A stretch of DNA of 64,000 nt from Kitasatospora sp. NBC_00458 (GCF_036013975.1 NZ_CP107904.1:5171001-5235000), one strand, 5' to 3'. Positions 34,588 to 43,852 are shown, counted from the first letter of the stretch. Notes: generated by a model from the letters alone, not told the origin. Numbers and translations are program-made.

Positions 34588-36233
34588 GCGCCCTGCTCAC
34601 CGCCACGTGCGCCGTCCCGGCGGCAGGCGCGGTGCTGACCGCCGCCCTGCCCGCCGGGTCCACCGACGCCAGGCGGCGGACCACCAAGACCGTCGCGCTG
34701 GCCGTCTCCGTCGTCACCCTGGCGCTGGCCGCCGCGGTGACCGCGCGGTTCGACCCGGACGGCGCGCGCTACCAGCTGACCGAGTCGTACAGCTGGATCC
34801 GCTCCTTCGGCATCACCTTCTCGCTCGGCGTGGACGGCATCGGCGCGGTCCTGGCCCTGCTCACCGCGGTCCTGGTGCCGATCGTGATGCTCGCCTCCTG
34901 GCACGACGCCGACCCGGCGCCCGCGGCCCCGGACGGCACCTTCGAGAACAGGCGGCGCACCCAGGGCTTCTTCGCCCTGATCCTGGCGGTGGAGGCGATG
35001 GTCGTCGTCTCCTTCTACGCCACCGACGTCTTCCTGTTCTACGTCTTCTTCGAAGCCATGCTGATCCCGATGTACTTCCTGATCGGCGGCTTCGGCGACC
35101 GGGCCGGCGGCCCCGAGTCCGCCCGCCAGCGCTCCTACGCGGCGGTCAAGTTCCTGCTGTACAACCTGCTCGGCGGCCTGGTCATGCTGGCCGCGGTGAT
35201 CGGGCTGTACGTGATCGCGCAGGAGCAGGGCTTCGGCACCTTCGACCTGCGGACCCTGACCGGCGCGATCGCCGACGGCCGGCTGGAGATCGGCGGGACG
35301 GCCGAGAAGGCGCTGTTCCTGGGCTTCTTCTTCGCCTTCGCGGTGAAGGCCCCGCTCTGGCCGCTGCACACCTGGCTGCCGAACGCGATGGGCGAGTCCA
35401 CCGCCGGGACGGCCGTCCTGATCACCGCGGTGGTGGACAAGGTCGGCACCTTCGCGATGCTCCGCTTCTGCCTCGGGCTCTTCCCGGACGCCTCGAAGAC
35501 CTTCGCCCCGGCGATCCTGGTCCTCTCGGTGATCGGGATCGTCTACGGCGCGCTGCTGGCGATCGGTCAGAAGGACATCAAGCGGCTGGTCGCCTACGCC
35601 TCGATCTCGCACTTCGGCTTCATCATCATGGGCATCTTCGCGCTGACCAGCCAGGGTCAGAGCGGGGCCACCCTCTACATGGTCAACCACGGGATCTCCA
35701 CCGCCGCGTGGATGCTGGTGGCCGGCTTCCTGATCTCCCGCCGCGGTTCGCGCCTGATCGCCGACTACGGCGGCGTCCAGACGGTCGCCCCGGTGCTCGC
35801 CGGGACCTTCCTGATCGGCGGACTGGCCACCCTCTCGCTGCCGGGACTCGCGCCCTTCGTCAGCGAGTTCCTCGTCCTGGTGGGCACCTTCACCCGGTAC
35901 CCGGCGGTCGGCATCGTCGCCACCTTCGGCATCGTGCTCGCCGCGCTGTACGCCCTGCTGCTCTACCAGCGCACCATGACCGGCCCGGTCAAGGACGGGG
36001 TGCGCGGCATGCACGACCTCAAGGTGCGCGAGCTCGCGGTCGTCACACCGCTGATCGCCCTGACCATCCTGCTCGGTGTCTACCCGAAGCCGCTCACCGA
36101 CATCGTCAACCCGGCGGTGGACGCGACCCTCTCGCAGGTCCACGAGACCGACCCGGCGCCGGCCCACCCGGTCGCCGCCGACAACGGAACGCCGGGCGAC
36201 GGGTCCGCCCGCTCAGGAGGTGAGCACAAGTGA
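34584..36233 (+). CDS. nuoM: NADH-quinone oxidoreductase subunit M
   Basis: A 549-residue antiporter-like pumping subunit. It has F-Y-V-F-F-E-A-M-L-I-P-M-Y (the channel Glu) near residue 154 and F-A-V-K-A-P-L-W-P-L-H-T-W-L-P-N-A with the conserved Lys near 255. Fourteen or so helices are predicted, with a short hydrophilic C-terminus. ATG 34584 has GGGAGG 7 bp upstream. It ends in a GTGA overlap with nuoN. Confidence 0.97.
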   Translation: MSALLTATCAVPAAGAVLTAALPAGSTDARRRTTKTVALAVSVVTLALAAAVTARFDPDGARYQLTESYSWIRSFGITFSLGVDGIGAVLALLTAVLVPIVMLASWHDADPAPAAPDGTFENRRRTQGFFALILAVEAMVVVSFYATDVFLFYVFFEAMLIPMYFLIGGFGDRAGGPESARQRSYAAVKFLLYNLLGGLVMLAAVIGLYVIAQEQGFGTFDLRTLTGAIADGRLEIGGTAEKALFLGFFFAFAVKAPLWPLHTWLPNAMGESTAGTAVLITAVVDKVGTFAMLRFCLGLFPDASKTFAPAILVLSVIGIVYGALLAIGQKDIKRLVAYASISHFGFIIMGIFALTSQGQSGATLYMVNHGISTAAWMLVAGFLISRRGSRLIADYGGVQTVAPVLAGTFLIGGLATLSLPGLAPFVSEFLVLVGTFTRYPAVGIVATFGIVLAALYALLLYQRTMTGPVKDGVRGMHDLKVRELAVVTPLIALTILLGVYPKPLTDIVNPAVDATLSQVHETDPAPAHPVAADNGTPGDGSARSGGEHK

Positions 36234-37867
36234 GCACCACCGGATGGCTCGCCGCCGCGGGCGGCAACACCCAGAGCATCCCCGCGCCGCATGTCGAGTA
36301 CGGCCAGCTCTCGCCGATGCTCGTGGTGTTCGGCGCCGCCGTGGCCGGCATCCTGCTGGAGGCCTTCCTGCCCCGCCGGTACCGGCACTGGGCCCAGGTC
36401 GTCCTCGCCCTGGTCGGCCTCGCCGGCGCGTTCACCGCCGTGGTGGTGCTCGCCTCGCAGGGCTACGGCTCCACCAAGTTCGACCTGCTCGCGATGGGCG
36501 CGGTGGCGCTGGACGGCCCGGCGCTCTTCCTGCAGGGCGTGATCCTGCTGGTCGCGGTGGTCGCGGTGCTGACCTACGCCGAGCGCGGCCTCGAACCCAA
36601 GGCCGGGGGGGAGCCGGCCGACGCCTTCGCCTCCCAGGCCGCCGCCACGCCCGGCGGCGAGCAGGAGCGCTCCGCGATCCGGGCCGGCTTCACCACCAGC
36701 GAGGTCTTCCCGCTCACCATGTTCGCGGTCGGCGGGATGCTGCTCTTCCCCGCCGCCAACGACCTGCTGACCATGTTCGTCGCGCTGGAGGTCTTCTCCC
36801 TCCCGCTGTACCTGCTCTGCGCGCTGGCCCGGCGCCGCCGGCTGCTCTCCCAGGAGGCGGCGGTCAAGTACTTCCTGCTCGGCGCCTTCGCCTCGGCGTT
36901 CTTCCTGTTCGGCACCGCGCTGCTGTACGGGTTCGCGGGCAGCGTGCGGCTCGGCGAGATCTCGGACGTCATCTCCGGCAAGGCACTGGCCACCCCGGCA
37001 CTGCTCTCCACCACGCAGAACGACGCGCTGCTGCTGGTCGGCCTGGCGCTGCTGGCGGTCGGCCTGCTCTTCAAGGTCGGCGCGGTGCCGTTCCACTCCT
37101 GGACCCCGGACGTCTACCAGGGCGCGCCGACCCCGGTCACCGGCTTCATGGCGGCCGCGACCAAGGTGGCCGCGTTCGGCGCGGTGCTGCGGCTGTTCTA
37201 CGTGGCCTTCCCCGCGCTGCGGCTGGACTGGCGGCCGGTGATGTGGGGGGTCGCGATCCTCACCATGGTGGTCGGCGCGGTCCTGGCCGTCACCCAGCAG
37301 GACGTCAAGCGGCTGCTCGCCTACTCCTCGATCGCGCACGCCGGGTTCATCCTCACCGGGGTGATCGCCACCAACAAGCAGGGCCTGAGCTCGGTGCTGT
37401 TCTACCTGCTGGCGTACTCCTTCGTGACGCTCGGCGCCTTCGCGGTGGTCACCCTGGTGCGCGACTCCAAGGGGGAGGCGACCCACCTGTCCAGCTGGGC
37501 CGGCCTGGGCCGGCGCTCCCCGCTGGTCGCGGCGGTCTTCGCGCTCTTCCTGCTGGCCTTCGCGGGCATCCCGTTGACGTCCGGCTTCACCGGGAAGTTC
37601 GCGGTCTTCCAGGCCGCGGCGGCCGGCGGGGCGACCCCGCTGGTGATCGTCGGTGTGCTCAGCTCGGCGGTGGCGGCGTTCTTCTACATCAGGGTCATCG
37701 TGCTGATGTTCTTCTCGGACCCGCAGCCGGGCGGTCCGACCGTCGCGATCCCGAGCGCCTTCACGGCCGCCGCGATCGGCATCGGGGTCCTCGCCACGCT
37801 CGTCCTCGGACTGCTTCCGCAGTACTTCCTGGACCTGGCGTCGAAGGCCTCGATCTTCGTCGGCTGA
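36230..37867 (+). CDS. nuoN: NADH-quinone oxidoreductase subunit N
   Basis: A 545-residue pumping subunit and the last gene of the operon. It has F-V-A-L-E-V-F-S-L-P-L-Y-L-L-C-A with the channel Glu, G-A-V-P-F-H-S-W-T-P-D-V-Y-Q-G-A-P-T-P-V-T and S-S-I-A-H-A-G-F. A charged loop near residues 120-145 (P-G-G-E-Q-E-R-S) is longer than in E. coli. AGGAGGTGAG directly precedes GTG 36230, which overlaps the nuoM stop. Confidence 0.97.
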   Translation: MSTTGWLAAAGGNTQSIPAPHVEYGQLSPMLVVFGAAVAGILLEAFLPRRYRHWAQVVLALVGLAGAFTAVVVLASQGYGSTKFDLLAMGAVALDGPALFLQGVILLVAVVAVLTYAERGLEPKAGGEPADAFASQAAATPGGEQERSAIRAGFTTSEVFPLTMFAVGGMLLFPAANDLLTMFVALEVFSLPLYLLCALARRRRLLSQEAAVKYFLLGAFASAFFLFGTALLYGFAGSVRLGEISDVISGKALATPALLSTTQNDALLLVGLALLAVGLLFKVGAVPFHSWTPDVYQGAPTPVTGFMAAATKVAAFGAVLRLFYVAFPALRLDWRPVMWGVAILTMVVGAVLAVTQQDVKRLLAYSSIAHAGFILTGVIATNKQGLSSVLFYLLAYSFVTLGAFAVVTLVRDSKGEATHLSSWAGLGRRSPLVAAVFALFLLAFAGIPLTSGFTGKFAVFQAAAAGGATPLVIVGVLSSAVAAFFYIRVIVLMFFSDPQPGGPTVAIPSAFTAAAIGIGVLATLVLGLLPQYFLDLASKASIFVG

Positions 37868-38088
37868 GCGGCCGCCGAACGCCCACCGCCCGTCCGGGCC
37901 GCGCCCCTTGCGCGCGGCCCGGACGTGTCGCGTCGGCATCCCCGCTGGCCAGCGCGGACGCCCGGACCATGACAGACCCGCACGCCCGTGCAGTGATCCA
38001 CTCGCGACCGGATACCCTGCCTGTATGGCCAGCGGCGCCACTCAGGGACCAGGCCGCTAGATCGACCAGGGACAGAGGAGTGGTCTTC

Positions 38089-39102
38089 GTGACCGTCGTG
38101 GGACCCTTTGGGCTCAGCGTGCAGGACCGCGATCTGACCCGCGACGTCCAGGCCGGGATGGACGCCGTCGAGGTCGCGCTCGCCGAGGCCGTGAAGAGCG
38201 ACGTTCCGTTCATCACCGTCACCGCCGGTCACCTCATGGCGGCCGGCGGCAAGCGGTTCCGCCCGCTGCTGGTACTGCTCGCCGCCCAGTTCGGCGACGC
38301 CAACGCCCCCGGCGTGGTGCCGGCCGCCGTCGTCGTCGAGCTCACCCACCTCGCCACGCTCTACCACGACGACGTCATGGACGAGGCCCCGGTGCGCCGT
38401 GGCGCCCCCAGCGCCAACTCGCGCTGGGACAACTCGGTCGCCATCCTGACCGGCGACTTCCTCTTCTCCCGCGCCTCCCAGGTGCTCGCGGACCTGGGAC
38501 CGGAGGCCGTCCGGGTCCAGGCCGACGCGTTCGAGCGGCTGGTCACCGGCCAGATCCTGGAGACGGTCGGCCCGGCCGCGGACGACGACCCGCTCCGTCA
38601 CTACCTCGACGTCCTGGCCGGCAAGACCGGCTCGCTGATCGCCGTCTCCTGCCGGATAGGAGCACTGCTGGCCGGTGCCGAGCCCTGGGTGATCGACACC
38701 CTCAGCGCCTACGGCGAGCGGATCGGCATCGCCTTCCAGCTGGCCGACGACGTCCTGGACATCGCGAGCGACGGCCACGAGTCCGGCAAGACCCCCGGCA
38801 CCGACCTGCGCGAGGGCGTGCAGACCCTGCCGACCCTGCTGCTCCGCCAGATGCCCGCCGACCCCGCCGACCCGTCGGACACCCGGCTGCGCGAGCTGCT
38901 GAGCCGTGACCTCAGCGGCGACGACGAGCTGCACGCCGAGACGCTGCGGCTGCTGCGCCGCCACCCGGCGCTGGAGCGCGCGCGCCGGGAGACGCTGCGG
39001 CACGCCGAGGAGGCCCGCGCTCTGCTGGAGCCGCTCCCGGACGGCGCGGCCAAGGAGGCGCTCCGGGCGCTCTGCGACTCGGTGGCCATCCGCACCATGT
39101 GA
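38089..39102 (+). CDS. Polyprenyl (trans-isoprenyl) diphosphate synthase
   Basis: A 337-residue prenyl elongating enzyme. The first Asp-rich motif is D94-D95-V-M-D98 (H-D-D-V-M-D-E-A), the second L-A-D220-D221-V-L-D224. G-G-K-R-F-R-P lies near residue 53. It condenses isopentenyl diphosphate onto allylic diphosphates; beside nuo and the menaquinone genes it most likely makes the menaquinone side chain. GTG 38089 has AGGAG 8 bp upstream; GTG 38080 is also in frame. The 221-bp gap after nuoN (37868-38088) holds its probable promoter, with a -10-like TACCCT near 38014. Confidence 0.9.
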   Translation: MTVVGPFGLSVQDRDLTRDVQAGMDAVEVALAEAVKSDVPFITVTAGHLMAAGGKRFRPLLVLLAAQFGDANAPGVVPAAVVVELTHLATLYHDDVMDEAPVRRGAPSANSRWDNSVAILTGDFLFSRASQVLADLGPEAVRVQADAFERLVTGQILETVGPAADDDPLRHYLDVLAGKTGSLIAVSCRIGALLAGAEPWVIDTLSAYGERIGIAFQLADDVLDIASDGHESGKTPGTDLREGVQTLPTLLLRQMPADPADPSDTRLRELLSRDLSGDDELHAETLRLLRRHPALERARRETLRHAEEARALLEPLPDGAAKEALRALCDSVAIRTM

Positions 39103-39291
39103 GGCCGGCGCGGTCGGCTCCGGTCCCCGCCCCGCCGGGGGGTTCCGGCGCGGCCGACTCCGCGGGCCGCCCCGCCGGGCCGCCCCGGTGGACGGCGTGA
39201 ATTCCCGCCCGGCCGCCCTCGGGGGCGTGCGGATGGGGGAGACTGACACCCGTCAGCTTCGCCCGCAGCTCCGCCCATCCGGAAGGCCGCC

Positions 39292-39954
39292 ATGCTTCGC
39301 GTCGTCATCGCCGAGGACTCCGTACTGCTGCGGGAAGGGCTGACCAGGCTGCTCACCGACCGCGGCCTGGAGGTCGTCGCGGGCGTCGGGGACGGCGACG
39401 CCCTGGTCAAGACGATCCACGACCTCGCGGCCGCCGACGCGCTGCCGGACGTGGTGGTCTCGGACGTGCGGATGCCGCCCTCCCACACCGACGAGGGCCT
39501 GCGCGCCTGCGTCTCGCTCCGCGGCCTCTACCCGGAGCTGGGCGTGCTGGTGCTGTCGCAGTTCGTCGAGGAGCGCTACGCCTCCGAACTGCTGGCCGGA
39601 TCCACCCGTGGCGTCGGGTACCTGCTGAAGGACCGGGTGGCCGAGGTCCGCGAGTTCGTGGACGCCGTGGTCCGGGTGGCCGAGGGCGGCACCGCGCTGG
39701 ACCCCGAGGTGGTGCAGCAGCTGCTCAGCCGCAGCCGCAAGGGTGACGTGCTGGCCGGGCTGACCCCGCGGGAGCGCGAGGTGCTGGGCCTGATGGCCGA
39801 GGGGCGGACCAACACCGCGGTGGCGAAGCAGCTGGTCGTCTCGGAGGGCGCGGTCGAGAAGCACGTCAGCAACATCTTCCTCAAGCTCGGCCTGACGCAG
39901 AGCCCCGGCGACCACCGGCGGGTTCTCGCGGTGCTCACTTATCTGAATTCCTGA
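39292..39954 (+). CDS. Orphan NarL/LuxR-type response regulator
   Basis: A 220-residue regulator. The receiver has E8-D9, phospho-acceptor D58 (V-S-D-V-R-M-P-P) and L-L-K-D-R. The LuxR helix-turn-helix is at about 155-205 (L-T-P-R-E-R-E-V-L-G-L-M-A-E-G-R-T-N and V-E-K-H-V). No sensor kinase lies next to it. GGAAGG lies before ATG 39292. It is flanked by the prenyl synthase and korAB on the same strand, so a role in redox or energy control is a reasonable guess only. Confidence 0.9.
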   Translation: MLRVVIAEDSVLLREGLTRLLTDRGLEVVAGVGDGDALVKTIHDLAAADALPDVVVSDVRMPPSHTDEGLRACVSLRGLYPELGVLVLSQFVEERYASELLAGSTRGVGYLLKDRVAEVREFVDAVVRVAEGGTALDPEVVQQLLSRSRKGDVLAGLTPREREVLGLMAEGRTNTAVAKQLVVSEGAVEKHVSNIFLKLGLTQSPGDHRRVLAVLTYLNS

Positions 39955-40116
39955 ATGCACCGCCCCCCGGCGGGAAGGGCATTCCCGAACAGTCGGTTGG
40001 CATTCGAACGAACCTCCCCCGTTCGGGTATGGGCCGGGTCACCCGGAGTGTTGTACCGGCATGCGGCGGTGATTTTCCGCCGCATCGGGTAGTTCCGTCC
40101 CAGGCAATCCTTACCC

Positions 40117-40128
40117 GCATAGGATGCG
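40117..40128 (+). promoter_or_regulatory. GCATAGGATGCG element upstream of korA (also upstream of nuoA)
   Basis: Identical to the 12-mer at 21579-21590. Here the inverted repeat extends to CGCAT-AGG-ATGCG. It contains a -10-like TAGGAT and lies 71 bp before korA. The surrounding 39955-40198 shows no gene and is AT-richer than average, as expected of a promoter. Confidence 0.5.
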
Positions 40129-40198
40129 AGAGGTGCACCAGGCGGACGGGGCACACGGCTCACGCCCGCGGCTGGTGCCCACGAGGAGGTCCGCGGCA

Positions 40199-42178
40199 GT
40201 GACCAGTCAGGTCGATCAGTCAGAAGCAGTGGACGGCTCGGACGGCGACGAGGGCCGGTCCGGGCCCGGCGGTGGCCGCTCCGGCCCTGCCGTGCCGGTC
40301 GGTCCACAGCCCAGGCGCGCCAAGCCGATCCGCAAGTTGGACCGGGTGATCATCAGATTCGCCGGAGACTCCGGCGACGGCATGCAGCTCACCGGCGACC
40401 GTTTCACCTCCGAAACGGCGTCCTTCGGCAACGACCTCTCCACCCTGCCCAACTTCCCGGCCGAGATCCGGGCACCCGCCGGGACCCTGCCGGGCGTCTC
40501 GTCCTTCCAGCTCCACTTCGCCGACCACGACATCCTGACCCCGGGGGACGCGCCCAACGTCCTGGTGGCGATGAACCCGGCCGCGCTCAAGGCCAACCTG
40601 GCGGACCTGCCGCGCGGTGCGGAGATCATCGTCAACACCGACGAGTTCACCAAGCGCGCGCTGGCCAAGGTCGGTTACGGGGCGGACCCGCTTGACGACG
40701 GTTCGCTGGAGGGCTACCACCTGCACAAGGTGCCGCTGACCACGCTCACCCTGGAGGCCCTCAAGGACAGCGGTCTGGCCCGCAAGGACGCCGAGCGGGC
40801 GAAGAACATGTTCGCGCTCGGCCTGCTCTCCTGGATGTACCACCGGCCGACCCGCGGCACCGAGTCCTTCCTGCGCAGCAAGTTCGCCAAGAAGCCGCAG
40901 ATCGCCGAGGCCAACATCAGTGCCTTCCGGGCCGGTTGGAACTTCGGTGAGACGACCGAGTCGTTCGCGGTCTCCTACGAGGTGTCGCCGGCCAAGCTGC
41001 CGCCGGGCCGCTACCGCAACATCTCCGGCAACCTGGCCCTGTCGTACGGCCTGATCGCCGCCTCCCAGCGGTCCGGGCTGCCGCTCTACCTGGGCTCGTA
41101 CCCGATCACCCCGGCCTCGGACATCCTGCACGAGCTCAGCAGGCACAAGAACTACGGGGTGCGCACCTTCCAGGCCGAGGACGAGATCGCCGGCATCGGT
41201 GCGGCGCTCGGTGCGGCCTTCGGCGGCGCGCTCGGCGTGACCACCACCTCCGGGCCGGGGGTGGCGCTGAAGAGCGAGACCATCGGTCTGGCCGTCTCGC
41301 TCGAACTGCCGCTGCTGGTGGTGGACATCCAGCGCGGCGGCCCGTCCACCGGTCTGCCGACCAAGACCGAGCAGGCCGACCTGCTGCAGGCGATGTTCGG
41401 CCGCAACGGCGAGGCCCCGGTGCCGATCGTGGCCCCGGCCACCCCGGCGGAGTGCTTCGACGCGGCGCTGGAGGCGGCCCGGATCGCGGTCACCTACCGC
41501 ACCCCGGTGTTCCTGCTCTCGGACGGCTACCTGGCCAACGGGTCCGAGCCCTGGCGGATCCCGGAGGTCGACGAACTGCCCGAGATCAACCCGGACTTCG
41601 CCACCGGACCGAACCGCGAGGACGGCACCTTCTGGCCGTACCTCCGCGATCCGCAGACGCTGGCCCGGCCGTGGGCGGTGCCCGGCACACCGGGTCTGGA
41701 GCACCGGATCGGCGGTATCGAGAAGCAGGACGGCACCGGCAACATCTCCTACGACCCGGCCAACCACGACTTCATGGTCCGTACCCGCCAGGCCAAGGTG
41801 GACGGCATCACGGTGCCCGAGGCCGAGGTCGACGACCCGTCCGGGGAGGCCCGGGTGCTGGTGATCGGCTGGGGTTCGACCTACGGCCCGATCACGGCGG
41901 CCGTCCGCCGGGTCCGGGCGGACGGCGGCGAGATCGCCCAGACGCACCTGCGCAACCTCAACCCCTTCCCCGCCAACCTCGGCACGGTGCTGCGGAGTTA
42001 CGACAAGATCATCGTTCCGGAGATGAACCTCGGCCAGCTGGCGCTGCTGCTGCGCGGCACGTACCTGGTGGACGCCCAGTCCTACAACCAGGTGCGCGGA
42101 CTCCCCTTCAAGGCGGCGCAGTTGGCGGACGTGCTGTGGGCGGCGATCGGGAACCTGGACGAGGAGGACAACCGATGA
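40199..42178 (+). CDS. korA: 2-oxoacid:ferredoxin oxidoreductase, alpha (gamma-alpha fused) subunit
   Basis: A 659-residue protein. After a 45-residue Gly/Ser-rich tail comes the gamma domain (F-A-G-D-S-G-D-G-M-Q-L-T-G, from about residue 54). The pyrimidine-binding alpha domain follows (L-G-S-Y-P-I-T-P-A-S-D-I-L-H-E-L) with E-D-E-I-A-G-I-G-A-A-L-G and T-S-G-P-G. With KorB it makes acyl-CoA, CO2 and reduced ferredoxin from a 2-oxoacid, most likely 2-oxoglutarate. GAGGAGG lies 8 bp before GTG 40199. The korB start overlaps its stop (ATGA). Confidence 0.93.
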   Translation: MTSQVDQSEAVDGSDGDEGRSGPGGGRSGPAVPVGPQPRRAKPIRKLDRVIIRFAGDSGDGMQLTGDRFTSETASFGNDLSTLPNFPAEIRAPAGTLPGVSSFQLHFADHDILTPGDAPNVLVAMNPAALKANLADLPRGAEIIVNTDEFTKRALAKVGYGADPLDDGSLEGYHLHKVPLTTLTLEALKDSGLARKDAERAKNMFALGLLSWMYHRPTRGTESFLRSKFAKKPQIAEANISAFRAGWNFGETTESFAVSYEVSPAKLPPGRYRNISGNLALSYGLIAASQRSGLPLYLGSYPITPASDILHELSRHKNYGVRTFQAEDEIAGIGAALGAAFGGALGVTTTSGPGVALKSETIGLAVSLELPLLVVDIQRGGPSTGLPTKTEQADLLQAMFGRNGEAPVPIVAPATPAECFDAALEAARIAVTYRTPVFLLSDGYLANGSEPWRIPEVDELPEINPDFATGPNREDGTFWPYLRDPQTLARPWAVPGTPGLEHRIGGIEKQDGTGNISYDPANHDFMVRTRQAKVDGITVPEAEVDDPSGEARVLVIGWGSTYGPITAAVRRVRADGGEIAQTHLRNLNPFPANLGTVLRSYDKIIVPEMNLGQLALLLRGTYLVDAQSYNQVRGLPFKAAQLADVLWAAIGNLDEEDNR

Positions 42179-43227
42179 GCGAGAAGTTCCCCTCGTTGAA
42201 GCTGGTCCCGAAGACCGAAGCGCCGCAGAGCGCGAAGGACTTCAAGACCGACCAGGAGGTGCGCTGGTGCCCCGGCTGCGGTGACTACGCGATCCTGGCG
42301 GCGGTGCAGTCGTTCATGCCGGAGCTGGGGATCAGACGGGAGAACACCGTCTTCGTCTCCGGGATCGGCTGCTCGTCGCGCTTCCCCTACTACATGAACA
42401 CCTACGGGGTGCACTCGATCCACGGCCGCGCGCCGGCGATCGCCACCGGGCTGGCCTCCTCCCGGCGGGACCTGAGCGTCTGGGTGGTGACCGGCGACGG
42501 CGACGCGCTGTCGATCGGCGGAAATCATCTGATCCACGCGCTTCGGCGGAATGTGAATCTGAAGATCCTGCTGTTCAACAACCGTATCTACGGCCTGACC
42601 AAGGGGCAGTATTCGCCCACCAGTGAACTCGGGAAGATCACCAAGTCCACGCCGATGGGTTCGCTGGACGCCCCGTTCAATCCGCTCTCGCTGGCGATCG
42701 GTGCGGAGGCGAGCTTCGTCGCCCGGACCATCGACTCCGACCGTCAGCACCTCCAGTCGGTGCTCCGGGCGGCGGCCGAGCACGAGGGCACGGCGCTGGT
42801 CGAGATCTACCAGAACTGCAACATCTTCAACGACGGCGCCTTCGAGGTGCTCAAGGAGGCCGGCACCCGGGACGAGGCGCTGATCAGGCTGGAGCACGGG
42901 CAGCCGGTCCGCTTCGGCGCCGACCGGGCCCGGGGCGTCTTCCGCGGCGCCGACGGCGAGCTGTTCGTCGACACCGTCACCGCTTCTAACGAGTCCGCCG
43001 TCCTGGTCCACGACGCCCACGCCGCCGGCCCGTCCACGGCGTTCGCGCTCTCCCGGATCGCCGACGCGGACACCCTGCACCACACCCCGATCGGCGTGCT
43101 GCGGAGCGTTCGCCGTCCGGTGTACGACGAGCTGATGAGCAGCCAGCTGGAAACCGCCGCCGCCCAACGCGGCCCGGGTGACCTCGCGGCGCTGCTCTCC
43201 GGCAGCGACACCTGGACGGTCGACTGA
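42175..43227 (+). CDS. korB: 2-oxoacid:ferredoxin oxidoreductase, beta subunit
   Basis: A 350-residue thiamine-diphosphate subunit. C32 and C35 lie in R-W-C-P-G-C-G-D-Y-A-I-L, a third cysteine in G-I-G-C-S-S-R-F. The TPP/Mg motif starts at G107-D-G-D110 and continues with G-G-N-H-L-I-H and L-F-N-N-R-I-Y-G-L-T-K-G-Q. It binds TPP and one [4Fe-4S] cluster. It is coupled to korA by a 4-bp overlap. A short GTACGACGG repeat and a strong hairpin follow. Confidence 0.94.
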   Translation: MSEKFPSLKLVPKTEAPQSAKDFKTDQEVRWCPGCGDYAILAAVQSFMPELGIRRENTVFVSGIGCSSRFPYYMNTYGVHSIHGRAPAIATGLASSRRDLSVWVVTGDGDALSIGGNHLIHALRRNVNLKILLFNNRIYGLTKGQYSPTSELGKITKSTPMGSLDAPFNPLSLAIGAEASFVARTIDSDRQHLQSVLRAAAEHEGTALVEIYQNCNIFNDGAFEVLKEAGTRDEALIRLEHGQPVRFGADRARGVFRGADGELFVDTVTASNESAVLVHDAHAAGPSTAFALSRIADADTLHHTPIGVLRSVRRPVYDELMSSQLETAAAQRGPGDLAALLSGSDTWTVD

Positions 43228-43238
43228 CGGCAGCCCCT

Positions 43239-43289
43239 GTACGACGGGCCCCGTACGGCGGCCCAGTACGACGGCCCCCCGTACGACGG
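43239..43289. repeat. Four copies of GTACGACGG, 13-15 bp apart, after korB
   Basis: GTACGACGG occurs at 43239, 43266 and 43281, with a variant GTACGGCGG at 43253, separated by C-rich spacers. The block lies directly between the korB stop and the terminator. Confidence 0.7.
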
Positions 43290-43290
43290 A

Positions 43291-43325
43291 ACGGCGCCCC
43301 CGGCCACAGTGGCCGGGGGCGCCGT
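43291..43325. terminator. 16-bp perfect hairpin between korB and the VOC gene
   Basis: The arms ACGGCGCCCCCGGCCA (43291-43306) and TGGCCGGGGGCGCCGT (43310-43325) are exact reverse complements with a 3-nt loop. It lies between two convergent genes and can act in both directions. Confidence 0.85.
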
Positions 43326-43439
43326 CGTCATCCGTGCGGTCGTGGCGCCGTCGATGCGCCGCCGCCGTGGCGGCGTCGGGTCGGCGCCGTGCCGTCCGAC
43401 GGGCGGCGCCGGAGCGTCAGTGCGTCCGGGGCCGACCCG

Positions 43440-43823
43440 TCACGACTGCTCCGCCCACTCCACGAGCTGGAGCACCACCCCGTTCGGGTCGGTGACCTGG
43501 AACAGCTTCTCGCCCCACGGCTCCTCCCGCAGCGACATGGTGATCTCCACGCCCGCGGACCGCAGCCGTGCTTCCTCGGCGGCCACGTCGGTGACGACGA
43601 AGGCCAGGATCAGCCCGGTGGCGACCTGGTCGCGGAAGCCCTCCGGCAGCACCTCGATGCCGCGCCGCAGGAAGACCACGTTGACCCCGGCGTCCTCCCG
43701 GCCGAGGGAGACGAACCCGTCCGACGCCATCTGCTCGGTGAACCCGAAGTGCTCCCGGAGGAACGACGCCGAGGCGTCCACGTCCGCGACGGTGAGCGAA
43801 ACGGCGGAGGAGGTGATCTGCAT
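43440..43823 (-). CDS. VOC/glyoxalase-bleomycin resistance family protein
   Basis: A 127-residue protein with the paired beta-alpha-beta-beta-beta pattern of the VOC fold. The first half runs from S-L-T-V-A-D-V-D-A-S-A-S-F-L to V-N-V-V-F-L, and the second ends F-Q-V-T-D-P-N-G-V-V-L-Q-L-V-E-W. The terminal Glu is a usual metal ligand, but the other ligands are not clear. Such proteins may be lyases, dioxygenases or drug-binding proteins. GAGAGGG lies about 9 bp before the ATG. A promoter with an overlapping palindromic operator lies 40-70 bp upstream. Confidence 0.85.
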   Translation of the reverse strand: MQITSSAVSLTVADVDASASFLREHFGFTEQMASDGFVSLGREDAGVNVVFLRRGIEVLPEGFRDQVATGLILAFVVTDVAAEEARLRSAGVEITMSLREEPWGEKLFQVTDPNGVVLQLVEWAEQS

Positions 43824-43852
43824 GCTGTGAACCCTCTCGTCGGTGATTATCC

